Positions 46,243 through 54,887 of a stretch of DNA of 64,000 nt are shown one piece after another. Position 1 is the first letter of the stretch. Every line of letters begins with the position of its first letter. The position numbers and the translations under genes were made by a program. Below the pieces are notes generated by a model. The model had not been told where the DNA came from, ran no database searches, and worked only from the letters and a program-made list of their open reading frames with translations. Source of the DNA: Chloroflexota bacterium (GTDB taxonomy: Bacteria > Chloroflexota > Limnocylindria > Limnocylindrales > CSP1-4); contig JAHBUZ010000018.1 in NCBI GenBank assembly GCA_019637815.1, positions 1 to 64,000 of the forward strand, read 5' to 3'.

Positions 46243-47213
46243 AGGCAGCCGTCCACGACCGATACGGTCCCCCCGAGGTCCTGCGCATCGAGGACGTCCC
46301 CGAGCCGGTGGCCGGGCCGGGCGAGGTGCTCGTGCGGGTCCATCGGTCGACCGTGAACCGGACCGATTGTGGCTTCCGGGCCGCCGAGCCGGTCATCGTG
46401 CGGCCCTTCTCGGGCATCCGGCGGCCACGCCGCCGAGTCCTCGGCAACGAGTTCGCGGGGGTGGTCGAGGCCATCGGGCCGGGTGTCACCCGGTTCGCCG
46501 TCGGCGATCGCGTGTTCGGGGTGGACCAGGACCGCTTCGGCGCCAGTGCGGAGCTGATGGTGACGCGGGAGACCGCGCCCATCGCGACCATGCCCGACGA
46601 CATGTCCTTCGATGACGCCGCCGCGATGTCCGATGGCTTCATCCTCGCCCACACCTGCCTGACCGGTGGCACGGGCGGCGCCGGGACGCGCGTCCTCGTC
46701 TACGGCGCGACCGGGTCGATCGGCACGGCGGCCGTGCAGCTGGCGCATGCCTGGGGCGCCCACGTGACCGCGGTCGCGGACGCATCGACGCTGGACCTGG
46801 TCCGGTCGCTGGGCGCCGAGGAGGTGATCGACCGCCGTGCGCAGGACTTCACCCGGCTGGGCCGGCAGTGGGATGTCGTGTTCGACGCGGTCGGCAAGCT
46901 GTCGTTCGCACACTGCCGCCGTGCCGTGGTCAAGGGCGGGCCGTACGTGACCACCGATCTCGGCCGGTTCTGGCACGTGCCACCGCTCGTGATCCTGACC
47001 GCGATCACCGGGCGACTCGGCACGCGACGGACCCTGCTGCCGCTGCCCACGTATCGCCAGTCGCACGTCGAGGAGCTGCGGCAGCTCTGGGTGGAGGGCC
47101 GGTATCGCGCAGTCATCGACCGGCACTTCCCGCTCGCGGACATCGTCGAGGCGACGCGCTATGTCCAGGCCGGCCAGAAGGTCGGCAACATCGTCATCGA
47201 CGTGACGGACTGA
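46239..47213 (+). CDS. Zinc-free quinone oxidoreductase-like alcohol dehydrogenase (MDR)
   Basis: 324 residues from ATG 46239 with AAGGAG upstream. MDR fold: GPGEVLVRVHRSTVNRTD, LGNEFAGVVEAIGPGVTRFAVGDRVFG and nucleotide motif YGATGSIGTAAVQLA. It lacks the structural-zinc cysteines, so it belongs with quinone-reductase-type NAD(P)H dehydrogenases. Its start overlaps the NrtR-like gene. Co-expression with an ADP-ribose-sensing regulator suggests a redox role; the substrate is unknown. Confidence 0.9.
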   Translation: MKAAVHDRYGPPEVLRIEDVPEPVAGPGEVLVRVHRSTVNRTDCGFRAAEPVIVRPFSGIRRPRRRVLGNEFAGVVEAIGPGVTRFAVGDRVFGVDQDRFGASAELMVTRETAPIATMPDDMSFDDAAAMSDGFILAHTCLTGGTGGAGTRVLVYGATGSIGTAAVQLAHAWGAHVTAVADASTLDLVRSLGAEEVIDRRAQDFTRLGRQWDVVFDAVGKLSFAHCRRAVVKGGPYVTTDLGRFWHVPPLVILTAITGRLGTRRTLLPLPTYRQSHVEELRQLWVEGRYRAVIDRHFPLADIVEATRYVQAGQKVGNIVIDVTD

Positions 47214-47329
47214 CCGACGACCATCTGCGCGAGGATGTCGGATATCGCCATCGCCGATCGTCAGTGGGGTGTCGCGGGAGTCGCGACGACCGATGCCGCG
47301 GTGATACGGCGACGAACGGAGGCTTTGAG

Positions 47330-47680
47330 ATGCGCTTCATGATGCTGGTGTGCGTCGACGAGGACCACAGCGAGGCGGACGCTGCCGCGGCGCCCAGCCT
47401 GGAGGACTGGGACAAGACCATCGAAGCCCACGGCGAGTGGGTCATCGGGGACCGGCTCCGCCCGACCGAGGAGGCCCGCACCGTGCGGGTTCGGGGCGGC
47501 GAGCTGCTGGTGACCGACGGGCCATACACCGAGAGCAAGGAGTGGATCGCCGGCTTCGACGTCCTCGAGGCGCCGGACATCGACGCGGCGATCGCCATCG
47601 CGGCGGGCCATCCGATGGCCTACCAGGGCCGCATCGAGGTCCGAGCCTTCTGGCCCTTCGGTCCCGACGAGCGGGCCTGA
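47330..47680 (+). CDS. DGPF-type (YCII-related) protein 1
   Basis: 116 residues, ATG 47330 with CGGAGG upstream. FMMLVCVDEDH opens it and LLVTDGPYTESKEWIAG is the DGPF signature. Function unknown; DGPF proteins are repeatedly found with ECF42 sigma factors. The next gene starts in its stop codon (TGATG). Confidence 0.9.
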   Translation: MRFMMLVCVDEDHSEADAAAAPSLEDWDKTIEAHGEWVIGDRLRPTEEARTVRVRGGELLVTDGPYTESKEWIAGFDVLEAPDIDAAIAIAAGHPMAYQGRIEVRAFWPFGPDERA

Positions 47681-48027
47681 TGCGGTACCTCATGTTCGTG
47701 TGTGGTGATCCGGACCACACCGAGGCCGACGCCGCGGCAGCGCCGAGCATGGACGACTGGTTCACCGCCGCACGCGCCACCGGCGCGTATCGCCAGGGCA
47801 TCCGGCTCCAGCCCACGGACGATGCCACGACGGTGCGGGTCCGGAACGGACAGCTGCTCGTCACGGACGGCCCGTTCACGGAGTCGAAGGAATGGATCGC
47901 GGGTGTCGCGGTCCTCGACTGCGCCGACCTGGACGAGGCCCTCGAGCTGGCAGCGAGGAATCCCATGGCCTGGGAGGGTCGCATCGAGCTGCGTCCCATC
48001 CACTCCGAGGGTGGGCCGGACGACTGA
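47680..48027 (+). CDS. DGPF-type (YCII-related) protein 2
   Basis: 115 residues, clearly a tandem paralogue of the first protein: LLVTDGPFTESKEWIAG is nearly the same at its core. ATG overlaps the upstream stop. The ECF42-type sigma gene follows. The pair probably arose by duplication. Confidence 0.9.
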   Translation: MRYLMFVCGDPDHTEADAAAAPSMDDWFTAARATGAYRQGIRLQPTDDATTVRVRNGQLLVTDGPFTESKEWIAGVAVLDCADLDEALELAARNPMAWEGRIELRPIHSEGGPDD

Positions 48028-48050
48028 GCACCTCGTCCGAGGTCGCGGCG

Positions 48051-49271
48051 GTGGTCGCCGCCACCGTCGCGGCCGAACGGCTGGGGATCGTGGCCGGCCT
48101 CATCCGCACGACCCATGACTGGGAGCTCGCCGAGGACAGCGTCCAGGACGCCATCGAGCGTGCGCTCCAGCGATGGCCCGGCGACGGCATCCCGGCGAAC
48201 CCGGGCGGCTGGCTCCGGGTCACCGCCCAGCGCCGCGCGACCGATGTGCTGCGTCGTCGGCGCACGGAGCAGGGCGTCGTCGAGGAGGTGGAGGCGATGA
48301 CGTGGACCACCGCGCCACGGCCCGACCCGGAGGACGAGGGCCCCTACGGCGACGACCGGCTGCGGCTGCTGTTCGCCTGCTGCCACCCCGCGCTGCCGTT
48401 GGGAGGGCAGGTCGCGCTGACGCTGCGCACCGTGCTCGGTCGGTCGATCCGGGACATCGCCCGGGTCTTCCTGGTCAGCGAGGCCACGATGAGCCAGCGC
48501 ATCCTGCGCACCCGGACCAAGATCCAGCACGCGGGCATCAGCCTGCGGGTACCGGAGCCGCATCGACTCGCGGAGCGGATGGCCGGGGTCCGCGCCGTCA
48601 TCTACCTCCTGTTCACCGACGGCTACCCCACCACGGACGCCGACCCGCTGCGCGACGAGGTGGCGCGGGAGGCGATCGACCTGGCTGGGCTGGTGTCCCG
48701 GCTGCTCCCCGACGATGACGAGACGCACGCGCTGCGGGCACTGATGCTGTTCCAGCAATCGCGGCGCGCGGCACGGACCGATGACGCCGGCGAGCCCGTG
48801 ACGATGGAGGAGCAGGACCGCTCTCGCTGGGACCGGGCACTGATCGACGATGGCCTGGACGCGCTCGAGCGGGCACGAACCACCGACCGACCCGCCGGGC
48901 CGTATCGACTCCAGGCGGAGATCGCCGCGCTGCACGCGACCGCTCCGGCTGCCGATGCGACCGACTGGCCGGCCATCGTGGTGCTGTTCGATGCGTTGCG
49001 GGTCGTCCAGCCGTCGCCCGTGGTGGCGCTCAACCGCGCGGTGGCGATCGCGTTCCGGGATGGCGCGACGGCCGGGCTCGAGGCACTCGATACGGTCGTG
49101 GCCGCGGGCGGGCCACTCGATGCCGCGCTGGTGACCACGATCCGGGCGGACCTGCTGCGGCGCGCCGGACGGAACGACGAGGCACGTGCTGTGTTCCAGG
49201 ACGCCTACGCCGCGACGCCGGATGGCCCCGAGCGACGCCTCATCGCCCGGCGGCTCCGAGAGCTCGGCTGA
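48051..49271 (+). CDS. ECF42-type sigma factor with long C-terminal extension
   Basis: 406 residues from GTG 48051, preceded by a GAGG stretch. Region 2: WELAEDSVQDAIERALQRWPGDGIPANPGGWLRVTAQRRATDVLR; region 4: GRSIRDIARVFLVSEATMSQRILRTRTKI. The C-terminal ~210 residues form a TPR-like extension (YRLQAEIAALHATA...PSPVVALNRAVAIA...) in place of an anti-sigma factor, the hallmark of the ECF42 group. Two DGPF genes sit immediately upstream, the known neighbours of this group. A CTG at 48024 would overlap the upstream stop and is an alternative start. Confidence 0.9.
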   Translation: MVAATVAAERLGIVAGLIRTTHDWELAEDSVQDAIERALQRWPGDGIPANPGGWLRVTAQRRATDVLRRRRTEQGVVEEVEAMTWTTAPRPDPEDEGPYGDDRLRLLFACCHPALPLGGQVALTLRTVLGRSIRDIARVFLVSEATMSQRILRTRTKIQHAGISLRVPEPHRLAERMAGVRAVIYLLFTDGYPTTDADPLRDEVAREAIDLAGLVSRLLPDDDETHALRALMLFQQSRRAARTDDAGEPVTMEEQDRSRWDRALIDDGLDALERARTTDRPAGPYRLQAEIAALHATAPAADATDWPAIVVLFDALRVVQPSPVVALNRAVAIAFRDGATAGLEALDTVVAAGGPLDAALVTTIRADLLRRAGRNDEARAVFQDAYAATPDGPERRLIARRLRELG

Positions 49272-49327
49272 GACCGCCGGGGCCTCCTTGGCCCTCGTGC
49301 CGCGGAGCCGCCATGCGGGGAGTGCGG

Positions 49328-50269
49328 TCAGTCGATGACGCGGGCGCCGGTGCTCCGGGGACGCACGACGACGCTGCGGCCGCCGAGGCCGCAGGCGGTC
49401 GCCGCCTCGGCCATCGCCTGACCCACGGCCGCGGCTCTCGTCGGATCGTCCGCGAACGCGATGACCGTCGATCCGGCTCCCGACATGCAGGCACCCAGCG
49501 CGCCCGCGGCGCGTGCCGCGCCCACGACGATAGGCAGCTCGGGGTAGACCGCCGCAGCTCGATACGGCTCGTGGAGCCGATCATCCGTGGCGCCCGCGAG
49601 CAGGTCCAGCCGACCGGTCGCGAACGCCGCCACCGCCAGCGCCGCCGCGCCCGTGTTGTGCACCGCGTCCGTGAACGGCACCTGCGCGGGCAGCGCGGCG
49701 CGCATCGCGGCCGTGGACAGCGGTCGATCGGGGATGAACAACGCCGCCACGAGGGCCTCCGGCACGTCCAACCGGACGGCACGCGCGTCCCCTGCCGCGT
49801 GGCTCACGACCACGAACCCGCCGAGGATCGCGGCCGCGGCGTTGTCCGCGTGCCCCTCCGCGCGGCAGGCGAGCGCGAGGAGATGGCCGTCGTCCATGTC
49901 CCGGCCGGTGAGCGCGGCCGCGGCCACGAGACCCGCCACGGTCGCCGACGCGGACGAGCCGAGCCCGCGCGACAGCGGGATCCGGTTGCGCATGGTGATG
50001 CGCAGGCCGAGCGTCGCGGGGTCGAGACCCAGCTCGGCGAGACCCATCCGCAGCGCCGCGGTGAACCGGTCGGTGCCGGTCGGCTCGAGCTGTCCTTCGC
50101 CCTCACCCTCGACGACCAGCTCCAGCGCGCCGGGTGCGTCCATCAGCACCTCGACGGTCATCCGGTTCGAGAGGTCGAGCGCCAGCGCCAGGCAGTCGAA
50201 ACCGGCGCCCAGGTTCGCCGTCGTCGCGGGTGAATCGATGGTCACCCGGCTGCGCGCGAGCGGGCTCAC
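49328..50269 (-). CDS. thrB: Homoserine kinase
   Basis: 313 residues from GTG 50269. GHMP kinase: TTANLGAGFDCLALAL at the start, IPLSRGLGSSASATVAGLV is the ATP loop, and GACMSGAGSTVIAFA is the C-terminal motif. It phosphorylates homoserine for threonine synthase. It overlaps nothing upstream; thrC ends 65 nt before (50334). The longer frame to 50362 would overlap thrC. Confidence 0.94.
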   Translation of the reverse strand: MSPLARSRVTIDSPATTANLGAGFDCLALALDLSNRMTVEVLMDAPGALELVVEGEGEGQLEPTGTDRFTAALRMGLAELGLDPATLGLRITMRNRIPLSRGLGSSASATVAGLVAAAALTGRDMDDGHLLALACRAEGHADNAAAAILGGFVVVSHAAGDARAVRLDVPEALVAALFIPDRPLSTAAMRAALPAQVPFTDAVHNTGAAALAVAAFATGRLDLLAGATDDRLHEPYRAAAVYPELPIVVGAARAAGALGACMSGAGSTVIAFADDPTRAAAVGQAMAEAATACGLGGRSVVVRPRSTGARVID

Positions 50270-50333
50270 GTGCCGGTCCGTCGGTCGTCGTCGCGGAGGT
50301 CCGCCTCGGGGTGACGCGCCCTCGACACCCAGG

Positions 50334-51458
50334 TCATGCCCAGCCGAGGACCCGTCGCACACCCTCCACCGTGGCCGGCGCCGAGACCGGCGGCTCGGTC
50401 ATCCGATGTGCGGTCTCGGGATCCTTGAGCCCGTGGCCGGTCAGCACGCACACGATCGTGCCACCGGGGTCGATCGCCCCCTCCCGCACGAGCTTCCGGA
50501 TCCCCGCCACGGACGCGGCGCTCGCGGGCTCGCAGAACACGCCCTCCATGCGTGCGAGGTCGCGCTGCGCATCGAGGATCTCCTCGTCCGACACGGCATC
50601 GATGCGACCGCTCGACTCGTCCCGGGCACGTACCGCCTTGGCCTCGCTCGCCGGAGCACCGATACGGATGGCCGTCGCGACCGTCTCCGGATGCTCCACC
50701 CGATGGCCGAGCACGATGGGTGCGGCTCCCTCCGCCTGGAAGCCGAGCATCACGGGGACCGTCTCGACCATGCCCGCGGCCCGATACTCGGTGAACCCCT
50801 GCCAGTAGGCGCTGATGTTGCCGGCGTTGCCGACCGGGATCGCGAGATGGTCCGGCGCGCCGCCGAGGTCCTCGCAGATCTCGAACGCAGCCGTCTTCTG
50901 GCCCTCCAGCCGATACGGATTGACGGAGTTGACGAGGGTCACGGGGTGGTCCGGGTCGGGCTCGGCGGTGAGGTCCCGGACGACCTGGAGGGCTTCGTCG
51001 AAGCCGCCCTCGATGGCCAGCACCCGGGCGCCCGCCACCTGGGCCTGGAGCAGCTTGCCCGCCGCGATCTTGCCCGCAGGCAGCACGACCACGACCTCCA
51101 GCCCAGCGCTCGCGCCATAGGCTGCTGCCGACGCCGAGGTGTTGCCGGTCGAGGCGCAGATGATCGCCTTCGCACCCTCCTCGAGCGCCTTGGCGACCGC
51201 GACCACCATGCCCCGGTCCTTGAACGAGCCGGTCGGGTTCGCGCCCTCGAACTTGAGGTGGAGGTTGGGCACGCCGATGGTCCGACCGAGTCGCCGGGCA
51301 TGCACGAGGGGCGTCGCTCCCTCGCCCAGCGACAGCGGTGGCGTGTCCGGCGTCACGGGCAGGAACGAGGCGTAGCGCTGGAGCAGCCGCGGCCGGGCGC
51401 CGACGCTCGATTCCTCGGCGCGCAGCCGCTGGATCACCTGGCTCATGCGCATGCTCAT
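50334..51458 (-). CDS. thrC: Threonine synthase
   Basis: 374 residues. Lys80 in GSFKDRGM is the PLP lysine; the family glycine loop appears as VGNAGNISAYW. It converts O-phosphohomoserine to threonine. It starts inside the hom stop (ATGA). The C-terminus (GHGLKDPET) is typical. Confidence 0.95.
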   Translation of the reverse strand: MSMRMSQVIQRLRAEESSVGARPRLLQRYASFLPVTPDTPPLSLGEGATPLVHARRLGRTIGVPNLHLKFEGANPTGSFKDRGMVVAVAKALEEGAKAIICASTGNTSASAAAYGASAGLEVVVVLPAGKIAAGKLLQAQVAGARVLAIEGGFDEALQVVRDLTAEPDPDHPVTLVNSVNPYRLEGQKTAAFEICEDLGGAPDHLAIPVGNAGNISAYWQGFTEYRAAGMVETVPVMLGFQAEGAAPIVLGHRVEHPETVATAIRIGAPASEAKAVRARDESSGRIDAVSDEEILDAQRDLARMEGVFCEPASAASVAGIRKLVREGAIDPGGTIVCVLTGHGLKDPETAHRMTEPPVSAPATVEGVRRVLGWA

Positions 51459-52813
51459 GCCTCCGCGAGGACCGGGTACAGCGTCGTCCGGACGTCGAGC
51501 ACGTCGAGTCGGTGGCGGATCGCCGTGAGGGACATGGGGCGGACCACGAACGCGTCGTCGTCACGAGCGAGGATCGTGTCACCCAGCTCGCCGAGCGGTC
51601 GACCGAGGGTCAGCTCGGGCGCCACGAACAGCCACGATCGCTCGAGCGGGATGTCCTCGCGCACGGAGAGGTGCTGCTCCGATGCGGGCGCCAGCCCTTC
51701 CCAGGTGGAGCCGGCGCCGCGGGCGAGCGCGAGCAGGTCCCCGAGCACCGCGCTGGCCGTGGCGGCGCCGCCCGCGCCGGGACCCTGGAACGCGACCCGG
51801 CCGACCGGATCGGCCACCACCTCCACGAGGTTGGTCACGCCATCCGTGCTGCCGAGGAGGCTCATCCTGCTCACGGCCATGGGCGAGACCGCGCCGCGCA
51901 CCCCGCCGTCCGCCTCGCGCTCGGCACGCGCCACGAGCTTGATGGTGAGCCCCAGCCGCGCGGCACCGGCCATGTCGCGGGTGCTCACGCCGGTGATCCC
52001 GGGCGTGTCATCGACGGTCGCCGGGGACGCCCGACGGACCTGCCGGATGTCCGGCCAGCCACCGAAGGCGAGCCGCACGAGGATGGCGAGCTTGTGCGCC
52101 GCGTCGTGTCCCTCCACGTCCCCGCTCGGGTCGGCCTCCGCGTAGCCGCGCTCCTGGGCCTCCCGGAGCACGTCCGCATAGTCGCGGGCATCGCGTGCCA
52201 TGGCGCTCAGGATGTGGTTCGTGGTGCCGTTGACGATGCCCCGGATCGCGAGCACCCGGTCCGCGGCGAGGTCGTTGACGAGTGGCCCGAGTACGGGGAT
52301 GCCACCCGCGACGGCTGCCTCGCAGCGCACCGCGACGTCGGCGGTGCGTGCAGCCGCCTCGATGGCCGCGCCGTGGGTCGCGAGGAGCGCCTTGTTCGCG
52401 GTCACCACGGAGTGGCCCGCATCGATAGCGCCGCGCAGGGCGTGGCCCGCATCGTCCGTGCCACCGATGAGCTCCACGACGATATCCACGTCCGGGTCCG
52501 CGACGAGCTCGGCGATGTCCGCGGTGCGCCGGACCGTGTCCGGCAGGGTGGTGCCGCGTGGCCGCTCCGGATCGCGGACGCCGACCGCGACGAGCTCGGG
52601 CGGCTGGATGCCGCGTGCCTGCACGTGGGCGCGCCACTCGGCGTCGACGAGATGCGCGGCGACGGGACGGGCGACCGTGCCGAGGCCGAGCAGCGCGACA
52701 CGCAGCGGGCGAGCGTGCCCGCTCGCCTGGGTGGCGCCCTGGCTGGGCAGCTGCGTCTGTGCGTCGGCATCCGGAGCAGGCGTCACGAGGGTCGGGGCAC
52801 TGGGGTCCATCAC
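51455..52813 (-). CDS. hom: Homoserine dehydrogenase without a recognisable ACT domain
   Basis: 452 residues from GTG 52813, with ATG 52810 next. LRVALLGLGTVARPVA is the NAD(P) fold. KLAILVRLAFG and the AEADPSGDVEG-region fit the catalytic core. About 70 residues follow the catalytic part but do not match an ACT domain, so feedback control by threonine through that module may be absent. A TATGAT box ends 6 nt before the GTG. Operon: hom-thrC-thrB. Confidence 0.93.
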   Translation of the reverse strand: MMDPSAPTLVTPAPDADAQTQLPSQGATQASGHARPLRVALLGLGTVARPVAAHLVDAEWRAHVQARGIQPPELVAVGVRDPERPRGTTLPDTVRRTADIAELVADPDVDIVVELIGGTDDAGHALRGAIDAGHSVVTANKALLATHGAAIEAAARTADVAVRCEAAVAGGIPVLGPLVNDLAADRVLAIRGIVNGTTNHILSAMARDARDYADVLREAQERGYAEADPSGDVEGHDAAHKLAILVRLAFGGWPDIRQVRRASPATVDDTPGITGVSTRDMAGAARLGLTIKLVARAEREADGGVRGAVSPMAVSRMSLLGSTDGVTNLVEVVADPVGRVAFQGPGAGGAATASAVLGDLLALARGAGSTWEGLAPASEQHLSVREDIPLERSWLFVAPELTLGRPLGELGDTILARDDDAFVVRPMSLTAIRHRLDVLDVRTTLYPVLAEA

Positions 52814-52819
52814 CCCCGG

Positions 52820-52825
52820 ATCATA
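52820..52825 (-). promoter_or_regulatory. TATGAT -10 box of the hom-thrC-thrB operon
   Basis: Minus-strand TATGAT with 6 nt to GTG 52813 and no ribosome site: leaderless layout. Confidence 0.5.
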
Positions 52826-52838
52826 CGGGGAGCGGCAT

Positions 52839-52907
52839 GATGGCCGCAGCGGCGGCGCTCAGATGGCCGCGGCGGCGGCGCTCAGATGGCCGCGGCGGCG
52901 GCGCTCG
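52839..52907. repeat. 23-bp tandem repeat, three copies
   Basis: Unit GATGGCCGCGGCGGCGGCGC plus TCA; three consecutive copies with one or two base differences (52839, 52862, 52885). Intergenic, upstream of hom. Confidence 0.9.
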
Positions 52908-53028
52908 CAGGCAGGTCGTGCTCGTGAGGCCAGGTCGGGGCTCGCAGGCACACCGGCTCTCACAGGATGGGCAGATGGACGAAGGGATGGACCCGAGGCA
53001 AGGCCCCGAGCCGAGGCACGGTCGCATC

Positions 53029-53068
53029 CCGTGCTCGACGTCCGGAGACCGTGCTCGGCGTCCGGAGG
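53029..53068. repeat. 20-bp tandem repeat, two copies
   Basis: CCGTGCTCGACGTCCGGAGA and CCGTGCTCGGCGTCCGGAGG, 18 of 20 identical. Intergenic, upstream of trpS. Confidence 0.85.
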
Positions 53069-53193
53069 CGCCTTTCCTCCCTGAGGCATATCGGAGCATC
53101 AGCGGGGATGGATCGAGTCAGCTACCAGCATCGACCGAGGGGATATGGAACCACGCGACCGCCCGGAACCACGCGACGCCCGCGGCCGCGCGC

Positions 53194-53199
53194 TAGACT
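53194..53199 (+). promoter_or_regulatory. TAGACT -10 box of trpS
   Basis: CGCTAGACT ends 8 nt before GTG 53208; the same CGCTAGACT occurs before the AI-2E family gene at 61061-61069. It supports the 53208 start. Confidence 0.5.
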
Positions 53200-53207
53200 C
53201 GGCCACC

Positions 53208-54257
53208 GTGACCTCCCCGAGCGGCTCCGCCGCGTCCCTCCAGGCCCTGCCACCCCTGCGGCGTGACCCTGCGCCGCTCGAACGCGTGTTCAGCGGCGTC
53301 CAGCCGTCGGGTCTGCCGCACGTCGGCAACTACCTCGGCGCGTTCCGCAACTACATCGCGATGCAGGACGGCCACGACGCGATCTACTGCATCGTGGACT
53401 ACCACGCGCTCACGTCCACCCATGACGGCGAGGCGATCCGGCGCAACACGCACGAGATGGCGCTCGGCCTGCTCGCTCTCGGCCTCGATCCCGAGCGCGC
53501 CGTCCTGTTCCGCCAGTCGGATCGGCCGGAGCACCTAGAGCTGATGTGGCTGTTCGCGTCGGTCACCCCCGTGACCTGGGTCGAGCGGACACCGTCGTTC
53601 AAGGACAAGAAGCGCTCCCAGCCAGATGACATCAACCATGCCCTGCTGACCTATCCCATCCTCCAGGCGGCGGACATCGCGGTCTACAACGCGCGCTATG
53701 TGCCGGTCGGCAAGGACCAGGCGGCCCATCTGGAGCTGGCGCGGGAGATCGTGCGGGCGTTCAACACGCGCTACGGCGACATCTTCGTGGAGCCGCAGGC
53801 CGTGTTCACCGATTCACCCATCGTCCGGGGCACTGACGGCGGCGCCAAGATGTCCAAGTCCCAGGGCAACACCATCGACATCTTCGGTGACGAGGCGGAC
53901 ATCCGGAAGCAGGTCATGGGCATGGTCACGGACACCCAGCGCATCAAGCGCACCGACCCCGGTCGGCCCGAGGTCTGCAACGTGTGCCAGCTCCATCGGT
54001 TCTTCAGCCCGACCGACTACGAGACCATCTGGGATGGCGAGCGCACCGCGCGCACCGGCTGCGTGGACACCAAGCGCCTGCTGTCCGAGCGGATGCTCGA
54101 CTTCTTCGCCGAGGCTCGCGAGCGACGTCGCGAGCTGGAGGCGCGTCCGGGGTATGTGGAGGACGTCCTTCAGGCCGGCGCTGCCCGACTTGCCCCCGTC
54201 GCTGCCGAGACGATGCGCATCTGCTACGACGCCGCAGGACTCGGCCCGCGCGCGTAG
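53208..54257 (+). CDS. trpS: Tryptophan--tRNA ligase
   Basis: 349 residues from GTG 53208. VQPSGLPHVGNYLGA has the class I HIGH-type motif (HVGN), and KMSKSQGN is the KMSKS loop. SVTPVTWVERTPSFKDK and DQAAHLELARE are tRNA/substrate regions. An ATG at 53145 would add 21 residues of Arg/Pro-rich sequence outside the family; the leaderless-type box supports the GTG. Ends one base before vapC (convergent). Confidence 0.95.
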   Translation: MTSPSGSAASLQALPPLRRDPAPLERVFSGVQPSGLPHVGNYLGAFRNYIAMQDGHDAIYCIVDYHALTSTHDGEAIRRNTHEMALGLLALGLDPERAVLFRQSDRPEHLELMWLFASVTPVTWVERTPSFKDKKRSQPDDINHALLTYPILQAADIAVYNARYVPVGKDQAAHLELAREIVRAFNTRYGDIFVEPQAVFTDSPIVRGTDGGAKMSKSQGNTIDIFGDEADIRKQVMGMVTDTQRIKRTDPGRPEVCNVCQLHRFFSPTDYETIWDGERTARTGCVDTKRLLSERMLDFFAEARERRRELEARPGYVEDVLQAGAARLAPVAAETMRICYDAAGLGPRA

Positions 54258-54258
54258 G

Positions 54259-54663
54259 TCACGCGCCCCAGACCCGCAGCGGGATGTGGCGGGCCGCATG
54301 CACGAAGTCCTGGTCGGTCGTCAGCAGAGCGAGGTCGTGGGCGATGGCCAGCTGGGCGATGAGCGCATCGATCGAGCTGAGCTGGACGCCGGCGCGCCGG
54401 CAGGTGTTGCTGAGCCCAGCCGCCGCCTCGTAGTCACTCCAGGAAGGCTCGACGACATCGAGCCCTCCAAGGCTCTCCCGGATCGTCTGCTGCGCGGACT
54501 CCGGCACGAAGCCACGGAGGAGTTCCAGCAGGATCACTCCCGTGGTGGCGACCCGGTCGCCTCCCGCGAGGGCGTCCCGGAGGATGCCCACCTCGCTGAC
54601 CTCCGGTGGGCTGTCGCGCCGGTAGGCCAGCGACCACACGCTGGTGTCGACGAGCAGCGCCAT
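54259..54663 (-). CDS. vapC: VapC-type PIN-domain toxin
   Basis: 134 residues. LLVDTSVWS at the start gives Asp6, LLELLRGF gives the acidic residue, and SSIDALIAQLAIAHD plus TTDQDFVHAA give the remaining PIN carboxylates. Acts as a ribonuclease. ATG 54663 overlaps the vapB stop (ATGA), the usual antitoxin-then-toxin layout. Confidence 0.93.
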   Translation of the reverse strand: MALLVDTSVWSLAYRRDSPPEVSEVGILRDALAGGDRVATTGVILLELLRGFVPESAQQTIRESLGGLDVVEPSWSDYEAAAGLSNTCRRAGVQLSSIDALIAQLAIAHDLALLTTDQDFVHAARHIPLRVWGA

Positions 54664-54887
54664 CAGCGACGCGCTTCGAGCTTCCCGTCTCGCGAGCGCC
54701 GGTCCGCCTTGTGGTCGTACAGCGGATCCCAGTCGAGCGTGCCGAAGTGCTGCACGATCCTGGCCTGCTCGCGGCGCGCGATGTACTCCTCGAGGGCGGT
54801 CGTCACCGTCGCCTTCTTCGTTCGTTCGCCGCCCACCCTGAGCGCGCGGTCCAGCAACTCAGGGTCGATCGCGAGGTTGGTCGCCAT
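54663..54887 (-). CDS. vapB: VapB-type antitoxin
   Basis: 74 residues from ATG 54887 with a perfect GAGGAGGT ribosome site. NLAIDPELLDRALRVGGERTKKATVTTALEEYI matches the VapB antitoxin family (AbrB/RHH-like DNA-binding, toxin-binding C-terminus). It is in frame with the upstream secreted-protein gene. An inverted repeat surrounds its ribosome site. Confidence 0.9.
   Translation of the reverse strand: MATNLAIDPELLDRALRVGGERTKKATVTTALEEYIARREQARIVQHFGTLDWDPLYDHKADRRSRDGKLEARR

Larger units (their letters stand above)
52814..53207. other. 394-bp divergent intergenic region between hom and trpS
   Basis: It holds the hom -10 box, two short tandem repeat arrays (52839-52907 and 53029-53068) and the trpS -10 box. 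I found no T-box riboswitch and no gene. An in-frame ATG at 53145 lies within it, but the GTG at 53208 is the better trpS start. Confidence 0.6.

Noticed and set aside
53101..53207. Possible T-box riboswitch before trpS
   Set aside because: A GGAACCACGCG sequence occurs twice and recalls a T-box, but there is no T-box anti-terminator or stem I structure and the trpS transcript seems to be leaderless.
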